DNA of 64,000 nucleotides. Origin: Haliea sp. GTDB lineage: Bacteria; Pseudomonadota; Gammaproteobacteria; Pseudomonadales; Halieaceae. The first letter of the stretch is position 1; each line of letters opens with the position of its first letter. Where the stretch lies: positions 28,407 to 92,406 of the forward strand of contig JAHEBL010000003.1 of NCBI GenBank assembly GCA_024642265.1. Direction: 5' to 3'. Below, one piece after another: positions 57,956 to 64,000 of the stretch. Made by a program: the position numbers and the translations under genes. The notes beneath the pieces are model-generated. The model was not told where the DNA came from and searched no databases. It saw only the letters and a list, made by a program, of their open reading frames with translations.

Positions 57956-57981
57956 GCAGGGCCGAATGTATTCGCCCCTGC
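57956..57981. repeat. Imperfect 12-bp inverted repeat
   Basis: GCAGGGCCGAAT and ATTCGCCCCTGC pair at 11 of 12 positions around a 2-base centre. It lies in the 257-base gap (57779-58035) between the fatty acyl reductase end and the rhlE start. No T-run follows on either strand. It could be a transcript hairpin after the reductase gene or a scattered palindromic element. Confidence 0.45.
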
Positions 57982-58035
57982 AGGTTGCCGGAAACTACCC
58001 GGTTCGCAGCTATACCGCGCCAACGCCGGGCGCCG

Positions 58036-60018
58036 CTACAGGTGGGTACCACGCAGCAGGTAGGCCAGCGCCATGGTTTCGCCACTGGGTGCCTCGTCGT
58101 CCTTCTTGCCACGCGCCTTGGCGGAGGAGGGAAACAGCTGGAAGCCGCGTGCCAGCAGGCTGTCATTCAGCTTGGGAGCGACCGCATAGCTCATTTCCAT
58201 GGTCTGCCCGAGGACCGTCTTGATGCGCTTGGTTTTGTGCATAGCCGCATCGACCACCAGGGAAGAGGCCTTGTCGACCGACCAGGTAGGCGCGTAGTTG
58301 TATATTTTGGTCGGCGCGATCATTGGGGTACGCACCAGCGGCATGTAGATCGTCGAGATGTCCACCTTGTCCTGCTTCACTTCCGAGGACAGGCTGCGGG
58401 AGAAGGCATCCAGTGCTGATTTGCTGGCCACGTAAGCGGCGAAGCGCGGTGCATTGACCAGGCAGCCGATGCTGGAAATATTGATGATCTGGCCACTCTT
58501 GTGCTTGACCATCGACGGCAGCAGGCCATTGATCAGGCGCACACAGCCGAAGTAATTGAGCTGCATGGTGCGCTCGTAATCGTGAAAGCGGTCCAACGAC
58601 TCCATCACCGCCCTGCGGATGGAACGGCCGGCATTGTTGACCAGGATATCCACCCGACCGAAGTCCTCCAGCACCTTTTGCGCGAGGCGGTCGATATCCT
58701 CCATGTCGCTGAGGTCGCAGGAATAGGCATAGGCCTCGCCGCCCTGCTTGCGAATAATCTCCACCTGCTCTTCAAGCTTTGACAGGGTGCGGGCGACCAG
58801 GATCACCGCAGCGTCGTTGGCGGCAAACTTGCGCGCCGACTCCAGGCCGATACCGCTGGACGCACCGGTGACCATCACCACCTTACCCGCCAGCTTGGCC
58901 TTGCCGCCGCGCGCAGGTTTCGGGTAGTCGAGGTGCGATTCCCAGTAAGACCAGAGTACAGGTGCGTAATCCTTGAGCTTGGGGCAACTGATGCCCGTGC
59001 CTTTCAGGGCCTCCCTGGCCTGCCTGTCATCGAAAGACACCTTGCTGGTGAGATACCCCAGCGCCGCGGCGGGAATACCCGTGGCCTTGGTCATCTCCTT
59101 CGCGGCCACTTTAAGGGGCAGCAGTTTGGCAGTTTCGCGCAGTCCCCTGCTCACCAGTTTCGGCATTTTGGGCAGCTCGAACTGCTTGGCAAAACCGGGC
59201 CCGTGAGCCGCGTCGAACAATATCTCCATGATCTTGCCGGTGCTGTCCTGGGGTGCCTGCAACAGCTGGAACGCCTTACCGTCCAGGCCGGGCTTGTGGG
59301 CAATGGCAATGGTGGCGTCAGCCACATAGTCCACCGGTACGATGGGAATCTTGCCGCCCTCCACACCCAGCAGTGGCAACCATTTGGGCACGGAATCGAC
59401 AATGGTCTTGATGGTGGGGAACAGGTAATAGGGACCGTCTATCTTGTCCATTTCACCGGTGACACTGGACCCCACCACGGCGCCGGGGCGGTATACGCGC
59501 CAGGGCACCTTGCACTCTTCCCTGACAATACGCTCCGACTGGAACTTGGTGCGGTAGTAAGGGTGGGACGTGTCCTGACCCTCGTCAAACATGCTCTCCT
59601 TGAAGACACCGCGGAAGTGACCACCGGCGACGGCGATGGAACTCATGTGCTGCAGCGAAACCTTGCCCCCCAGCGCATTGGCGAAATTCACCACATTGCG
59701 GGTACCCTCATTGTTGACCCGGTCACCCTGCTCATCAGACATATTGAGGTCGTAAATCGCCGCCAGGTGGTAGACGTGGTCTATCTTGCCCTTGAGCTTG
59801 GTCAGGCTGGCTTTGGAGACAAGTCCGGGGGTGGTGATATCCCCCCACATGGGCAGCAGGCGAGCGGGGTCGGCTCCGAGCGAGTCACGCAGGTTCTCAA
59901 ACTTCTCTTTCGATTCCTTGCGAACCAGGACATAGACCTTGGACCTCGGTCGCTTCAACAGCCTTTCCACCACAAATCGGCCTATAAACCCGGTACCGCC
60001 GGTTACGAAATAATTCAT
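58036..60018 (-). CDS. Fatty acyl-CoA reductase (two-domain, Marinobacter FAR type)
   Basis: A 660-residue fusion of two reductase domains. The N-terminal half is an extended SDR/male-sterility type: TGGTGFIGRFVVERLL at the start, HLAAIYD near residue 87, and YYRTK near 156 with the active-site Tyr-Lys. The C-terminal half is a classical SDR: VTGASSGIGLESARKF near 387, NNAGRS near 464, YVASKSALDAF near 532. Length, order and conserved segments match the Marinobacter enzyme that reduces acyl-CoA to fatty alcohol in two steps, so the product may feed wax esters. GAGGTGA site before the ATG. Confidence 0.85.
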   Translation of the reverse strand: MNYFVTGGTGFIGRFVVERLLKRPRSKVYVLVRKESKEKFENLRDSLGADPARLLPMWGDITTPGLVSKASLTKLKGKIDHVYHLAAIYDLNMSDEQGDRVNNEGTRNVVNFANALGGKVSLQHMSSIAVAGGHFRGVFKESMFDEGQDTSHPYYRTKFQSERIVREECKVPWRVYRPGAVVGSSVTGEMDKIDGPYYLFPTIKTIVDSVPKWLPLLGVEGGKIPIVPVDYVADATIAIAHKPGLDGKAFQLLQAPQDSTGKIMEILFDAAHGPGFAKQFELPKMPKLVSRGLRETAKLLPLKVAAKEMTKATGIPAAALGYLTSKVSFDDRQAREALKGTGISCPKLKDYAPVLWSYWESHLDYPKPARGGKAKLAGKVVMVTGASSGIGLESARKFAANDAAVILVARTLSKLEEQVEIIRKQGGEAYAYSCDLSDMEDIDRLAQKVLEDFGRVDILVNNAGRSIRRAVMESLDRFHDYERTMQLNYFGCVRLINGLLPSMVKHKSGQIINISSIGCLVNAPRFAAYVASKSALDAFSRSLSSEVKQDKVDISTIYMPLVRTPMIAPTKIYNYAPTWSVDKASSLVVDAAMHKTKRIKTVLGQTMEMSYAVAPKLNDSLLARGFQLFPSSAKARGKKDDEAPSGETMALAYLLRGTHL

Positions 60019-60367
60019 CAGGTCACCTCACTCTTATGATTGGTACTATCGTTGTGCACAATGCCTGCAAAGTGTAGCTCAAGCAGGGGAAGAGCGGCAT
60101 AGTCTACGCGATAGCGGGTGAAGTTGAAGGCCCAATCAACCAACAAATCCGCAATTTCCGACCCGCCGGACCGCCAGGTGGCGAATGCCGCGCCACTGGG
60201 CCGGCCGGCTTGGGCCCTGGGGGCCAGCAGCGAAGGCGGGGCAAAAACCGGTCCCTGCCCGCCCAATGGCGGCTGACGGCCGGCGGCATTAGGGTTATTC
60301 TTCTGCCCTGCGCCCCCGGGACCACAGGGCTACGGGACCACAGCGATAACCACAGGAGTTATACCAG
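60019..60367. other. Intergenic region between acyl reductase and lipoprotein genes
   Basis: A 349-base gap between divergent genes. Near its right end ACCACAG occurs three times (60321, 60337, 60349; 16 and 12 bases apart), the last merging with the ribosome binding site ACAGGAG of the lipoprotein gene. An 82-codon frame on the minus strand at 60018-60266 ends in TGATG at the reductase start, but I see no sign that it is a gene. Confidence 0.4.
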
Positions 60368-60958
60368 ATGTCAGTAAAAATATACGGATCTGCCGTTATG
60401 GCGCTAATCCTGACCGGCTGTGCCGATATGAGTACAGATCCGGGAACCGGCTCCAGCCGCAATTCCCTTATCTCAGTCGCCTACGGCACCGTGCAGAATG
60501 TGCAGCAGGTGCAGATGAAACCTGACTATGCCGCGGGCTCACTGATCGGCGGCGCGCTGGGTTTGCTGGCTTCGAGTCATTATTCCGCCGGCAGCCAGGC
60601 ACTGGGTGCCGCAGCCGGCGCAGGCCTGGGCGCGCTGATTTCCAAGGAAACCGCGGGTACCGCCAACCAGTACACCATTATGCTGGTCAACGGCAATACG
60701 GTCTCCGTGGTGACCGACCAGCGCGACATCGACGCAGGCGACTGCGTCTCAGTGGAACAGGGCGACCACACCAATATCCGCAGGGTCTCGTCAGCCATGT
60801 GCAACACGCCCCCGTCGCACCCGGCCTATCCTGAGATGAATGCGTCAGTGCAGCAGATTTCAGCAGATTGTGCCGCGGCCAAGCAGCTGTTGCTGAAGGC
60901 TGCCACTGAGCAGGAAACCAATATCGCCTACAAGAAGATGCAGGCGCTGTGCGATTGA
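60368..60958 (+). CDS. Glycine-zipper lipoprotein
   Basis: A 196-residue outer-membrane-type lipoprotein. The signal ends in a lipobox (LILTGC near residues 13-18). A glycine-zipper segment follows at about 55-98 (GSLIGGALGLLASSHYSAGSQALGAAAGAGLGALI), then a beta domain (YTIMLVNGNTVSVVTDQRD) and a helical C-terminus with Cys pairs. It resembles SlyB/Pcp-type lipoproteins, with a longer C-terminus that I cannot place. CAGGAG precedes the ATG. Role in envelope integrity is inferred. Confidence 0.75.
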   Translation: MSVKIYGSAVMALILTGCADMSTDPGTGSSRNSLISVAYGTVQNVQQVQMKPDYAAGSLIGGALGLLASSHYSAGSQALGAAAGAGLGALISKETAGTANQYTIMLVNGNTVSVVTDQRDIDAGDCVSVEQGDHTNIRRVSSAMCNTPPSHPAYPEMNASVQQISADCAAAKQLLLKAATEQETNIAYKKMQALCD

Positions 60959-61117
60959 AGCAGCAGAGGCCATCCACATGGCAGCAGGGCAAGGGGGGGG
61001 GCAAGTTGTTGCCAGAGTCCGGTCGCCGCTGGCTGGTGGGCCGGCGCACCGGGCACTGACCGGGCACCCCCGGTTTTGCGCCAGCAAGCGGGTACGGGCA
61101 AGCGGCGGAGCTTGATT

Positions 61118-63160
61118 CTATATATTCACTTCCCAGGAAACCGAGTCCCTGAGTTCCGCTGTTTGCTTTAACTGGCACAGCGCATGATTCCAAAGGACAT
61201 CATGAATAAATTCCGGGAAAAGTCGCCTGAACAGGCCCCACCAGGCCCGTCCGACCAGGGTGTCGCCCCTGGCGTAATCGAACACCAGGTAGACTGTCAG
61301 CAGGCAGAACCCTGCAGGTAATGGCTTTATTTCGAAGCAGAAAAGGCCACCGTCGGCAAATCCACCGTCAACCTTGTATACGATCAGGTTTTCGCGACTC
61401 GACGGCTGCTGCTTGATCGAAAATGAAATAGCGCCGCCGAAAACCCGGTAGCGTATGACACTCCCCTCTTGCAGGGGCTCACCACTTGTCCGCCGGATAT
61501 TCACCCAAAGCGGGTTCAGATAGGGACGGTCTACCTCGCCAAACTGGGCGAGCAGTCCCCTGACCATTTCTATCCCTGCACGAATACGGATGGAGTAGAT
61601 ACACTCGAATTCGGGCAAACCCCTGTCTGGCTCAGCCCAGGTGAGGGCCGGCAGTAATTCACTTCGCCTTGTGCTGAGGTCGTCCTTTGACACACCCGTG
61701 GCAAACCTTGCAGTGCCGCGCCAGCGGATACCGAAGAAGATTTCGGCCAGCAGGTTGCGCAAAGTAACGAGGAAACCACCCTTGAAAATAAGCCACAGGG
61801 TTGCGGGACGCAACATGGACCAGGCAATCTCTTCATAGCTCTGGTCGCCACTGGAGATGGCCCAGAATATGTTCCTGAACTTCCGCCTGCTGCTGGTTTG
61901 CGTTTTCTTTTCAGTTACGAAGGTCTGGTAGATAATCCGGCTCAACAGCGGGTTGACAAAAAACCAGCGATACAACACAAAGATAACCGTGGCGTAGCGG
62001 TTATCCTTCCTGATGGAATCGATCATGCGACCATAGCCAAGCGCCAGGCTGCGATGGTCCACGCCACTGGCAATAGCTGTTTCAGCCAGGCTCTCGGCCA
62101 TGTTGTGTGCGGCCAGAATACCATCCTTGTACTGGCGCGACGTCGCCATGTCACCCACCGCCGCCACGCGTTCCCCGAAGGGCAATTCCGAGGTGCCGAC
62201 AACCAGCCTGGGATTGCATATGCAGCGCACACTGAGCTGCATACGGGGCGGCAGTACCCTGCGTATTTGCGGCAGCCCCAGAAAATCCCTTATGACATTG
62301 AGATTCTGTTGATGGCTGTGCGACTCGTCGACACTCTTGCCGACCAGGGAAACGGTTATATAGCCCCGCTTCGATAGCAGTGAACACATGTCCAGGCGCA
62401 ATTTCCCCGAACTGCTCTCAACGTAATGCAGCTCACCTCCCTCGGCCATACCGCTGGCGGATTGCGCTTCGAGCTCGAAAATCACCGCCTTGCGCAGGCG
62501 CGGAGGCACATAAGCAGGCTGCAGCTGCTGAAATAAATCCATAGTGGCGGGACTGGCATGGGCCCTGTCCGTTTTGTCGTTGACACCGCCGGCAAAAATC
62601 GCGAAATCCGCGACAATTATGGCCTCCATATTCTTGCACTGGTAACTCAGCTTTACCTTGCCGTCGCTGCCATATACGGCGCGAAAGACCCGGCTGCCGA
62701 CGATCTCAGCGCCCGCATCAGTGGCGGCATCGAGCAGTACAGCATCAAAACAGCTTTCAGGGAGGTGCTGTCCGAAAGGCAAGGTACCGCGATAAACCGA
62801 GGACATTGTTCGCGAGGGGGGAACGGGAAGGTAAACGCTTTTCCAGTTACCCTGCACGGTTATGGAGGAAATGGCAGCCTGGATCACTTGCGCCGGCAGG
62901 CTTATCTCCAGGTCCGCCAGTGCGTCGTGCAGTCGTGGTGATATACCGCCGGCACATTGCGGGCAGCCAACATAGGGGCCGGCCAACCCACCCGCGGCTT
63001 TTTCCACCGGGCGGCACCTGGGCTCAAATATAACAACCCTGATCCTGCGCCCCGCCTGGCGCGCCTTGCGCAGCAGATGAATCGCTGAAAACGCACCGGC
63101 CGGCCCGCCACCGACAACAGCGACGGTTGCACCATCTTCCAGTCTTGTCACAGCGTTCAT
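61118..63160 (-). CDS. FAD-dependent oxidoreductase fused to a C-terminal unknown domain
   Basis: A 680-residue protein. The N-terminal 400 residues form a flavoprotein of the geranylgeranyl-reductase/FixC-like type: FAD loop VAVVGGGPAGAFSAIHLL near residue 14 and the second FAD segment AAVGDMATSRQYKDGILAAHNMAESL near 340. A Cys-containing block GCPQCAGG near 68 is unusual. A hydrophobic or amphipathic stretch follows near 395-470. The last 190 residues form a separate domain (ECIYSIRIRAGIEMVRGLL, VIRYRVFGGAISFSIK) of beta type. Function unknown; lipid or isoprenoid reduction is a guess. ATG at 63160 has GGAG eight bases upstream. Confidence 0.65.
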   Translation of the reverse strand: MNAVTRLEDGATVAVVGGGPAGAFSAIHLLRKARQAGRRIRVVIFEPRCRPVEKAAGGLAGPYVGCPQCAGGISPRLHDALADLEISLPAQVIQAAISSITVQGNWKSVYLPVPPSRTMSSVYRGTLPFGQHLPESCFDAVLLDAATDAGAEIVGSRVFRAVYGSDGKVKLSYQCKNMEAIIVADFAIFAGGVNDKTDRAHASPATMDLFQQLQPAYVPPRLRKAVIFELEAQSASGMAEGGELHYVESSSGKLRLDMCSLLSKRGYITVSLVGKSVDESHSHQQNLNVIRDFLGLPQIRRVLPPRMQLSVRCICNPRLVVGTSELPFGERVAAVGDMATSRQYKDGILAAHNMAESLAETAIASGVDHRSLALGYGRMIDSIRKDNRYATVIFVLYRWFFVNPLLSRIIYQTFVTEKKTQTSSRRKFRNIFWAISSGDQSYEEIAWSMLRPATLWLIFKGGFLVTLRNLLAEIFFGIRWRGTARFATGVSKDDLSTRRSELLPALTWAEPDRGLPEFECIYSIRIRAGIEMVRGLLAQFGEVDRPYLNPLWVNIRRTSGEPLQEGSVIRYRVFGGAISFSIKQQPSSRENLIVYKVDGGFADGGLFCFEIKPLPAGFCLLTVYLVFDYARGDTLVGRAWWGLFRRLFPEFIHDVLWNHALCQLKQTAELRDSVSWEVNI

Positions 63161-63306
63161 GCATCGGGCTCCGCGCTGGTCCATCCTGCCGGGCTACATG
63201 TAAGTGTAGCCCGCTATCGACGGTAGGGTCGCGGCCAGGCTTGATCTGCATCAGTGCGGGCCCGAATACCGACCCGGCAGGGTCTGCTCGCGCCATGCGC
63301 CAGGCG

Positions 63307-64000
63307 CTAGGGGGCAGGCGCCGACCTGGCGCTGCGCTCGCGAATCGCGGCTGCCCGAAACAGCCCATCCGCGGCCTGTAGAATTTTCATGCGCAGCTGC
63401 GGGTTATAGTCCGGCCTCTGCGCCAGGAAACGGCGCACGGTTGCGGCCGCTGTCACGGAATTGTGGTTGCGCAGCACTGCCTCCAACCAGTTGCTGGGAA
63501 AAAATATATCTCCGGTCACCTGGATTTCCTGCAACAACTCCAGGCTCGGCAACAGGTACTTTTCAGACTGGCGAAGCCGGGAGGGATGGTGAAGGTTAGC
63601 CACGGCGTCGCTCACCCACGTTTCCGTCTGCCGGTTTTCGTCATCGCGCAGGGACGCGAAAAAGGCATCGCGCACGCCCTGGTCGGCTGACACGGACGGC
63701 GAGATAAATTCCAGTCGGCGGCGACTGTCGGGATTGCTGATGCGCGCAAGCTGGGTGTGGATAATGGCGGCGGATCTTTCCGGCAGGCGAATCGCCAGGG
63801 TCTGCGCCAACTCGATCAGGTCGTCCTCCTCCAGTATGAGCCGGTCGACCACCAGTGTGCCGGCCCAGATGTCATACAACTGCTGCACCCGATCGGGGGA
63901 GGCCACCATTGCTGCAAAGTACCTGAACAGCAGCTTGGTGCGGCTGCTGTCCGGCTGGGCCGTCATGCTCGACCACAGACTTTGTTCGCAAGCAGCTGCC
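63307..64000 (-). CDS. M1 family aminopeptidase, C-terminal part (runs off window)
   Basis: The visible frame is open from the right edge to a stop at 63307, about 230 residues. It is all alpha-helical and resembles the ERAP1-like C-terminal domain of M1 zinc aminopeptidases: YDIWAGTL, LPERSAAIIHTQLARISNPDSRRRLEFISPS and VQTE-like WVSDAVANLHHPSRL, ending near LFRAAAIRERSARSAPAP. The frame continues past the ATG at 63964-63966 (reading ACEQSLWSS before it), so that ATG is not the start. The catalytic HEXXH region lies outside the window. Confidence 0.7.
   Translation of the reverse strand, partial: AAACEQSLWSSMTAQPDSSRTKLLFRYFAAMVASPDRVQQLYDIWAGTLVVDRLILEEDDLIELAQTLAIRLPERSAAIIHTQLARISNPDSRRRLEFISPSVSADQGVRDAFFASLRDDENRQTETWVSDAVANLHHPSRLRQSEKYLLPSLELLQEIQVTGDIFFPSNWLEAVLRNHNSVTAAATVRRFLAQRPDYNPQLRMKILQAADGLFRAAAIRERSARSAPAP

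Noticed and set aside
60018..60266. 82-codon frame on the minus strand just upstream of the acyl reductase
   Set aside because: The TGATG junction looks like coupling, but there is no ribosome site before it, no similarity I know, and the first half is low-complexity.
63307..63966. Treating the last gene as a complete 219-residue protein
   Set aside because: The frame stays open upstream to the window edge and the sequence matches only the C-terminal domain of a larger aminopeptidase.
1..64000. CRISPR arrays, tRNA or rRNA genes, transposases, prophage
   Set aside because: I saw no regular direct repeats with spacers, no cloverleaf sequences and no mobile-element protein.

Overview
The window is about 64 kb of GC-rich, densely packed bacterial chromosome. 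It holds roughly 53 protein genes, some of them only fragments. I see no rRNA, tRNA, CRISPR array, insertion sequence or phage gene. Protein-level resemblance points to a marine-type gammaproteobacterium: an E. coli-like FolE, DusC, SfcA-type malic enzyme and PEP carboxylase, a Na+-pumping oxaloacetate decarboxylase, and a Marinobacter-type fatty acyl-CoA reductase. The OM60/NOR5 group (Halieaceae and relatives) is my best guess, but that is inference.

Layout: 60-2616 (minus) carries an AIM24 protein, a DUF4239 membrane protein and a haloalkane dehalogenase. 2995-8709 (plus) is a five-gene 2-oxoacid/acetoin-type dehydrogenase operon (E1alpha, E1beta, E2, an AcoX-like kinase-fold protein, E3). 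8893-11750 (plus) holds VanZ, YciI, an SH3 membrane protein, a cyclophilin and pdxJ. 11821-12806 (minus) has a thioesterase and a glycine-zipper protein. 12980-16408 (minus) is oadGAB. 16630-18405 (plus) has a solute-binding protein and dusC. 18383-20918 (minus) is a TPP enzyme plus an outer-membrane protein. 20984-27148 (minus) is a four-gene yej-like peptide ABC transporter, divergent from a POT peptide transporter at 27338. 28970-36342 (plus) has a saccharopine-dehydrogenase-like oxidoreductase, a large multidomain unknown and lutABC (lldEFG). 36339-42045 (minus) holds a SYLF protein, ppc, gap, a GAPDH paralog lacking its catalytic cysteine, and a decayed fragment of eda. 42198-49741 covers TauE, bactofilin, a methyltransferase-like protein, folE, malic enzyme and a P-type ATPase. 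49827-56449 (plus) is a PQQ-type dehydrogenase with cytochrome c, a CDP-alcohol phosphatidyltransferase, an EEP phosphatase, a PlsB-like acyltransferase and a FadD6-like acyl-CoA synthetase. 56450-60018 (minus) is an RhlE helicase and a fatty acyl-CoA reductase. The window ends with a lipoprotein, an FAD-oxidoreductase fusion, and the C-terminal part of an M1 aminopeptidase that runs off the edge.

Two themes recur. The first is the PEP/pyruvate/oxaloacetate node: ppc, oadGAB, malic enzyme, lactate oxidation, the 2-oxoacid dehydrogenase and gap. The second is lipid metabolism: acyltransferase, acyl-CoA synthetase, fatty acyl reductase, phosphatidyltransferase and thioesterase. The most unusual item is the gap locus, where a GAPDH-fold protein with Ser for the catalytic Cys is translationally coupled to an intact gap and then ppc, beside a remnant of the Entner-Doudoroff aldolase gene. 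The second is a 914-residue membrane protein that joins a small N-terminal domain, an Ala/Lys/Glu-rich coiled coil, a predicted propeller and several membrane segments.
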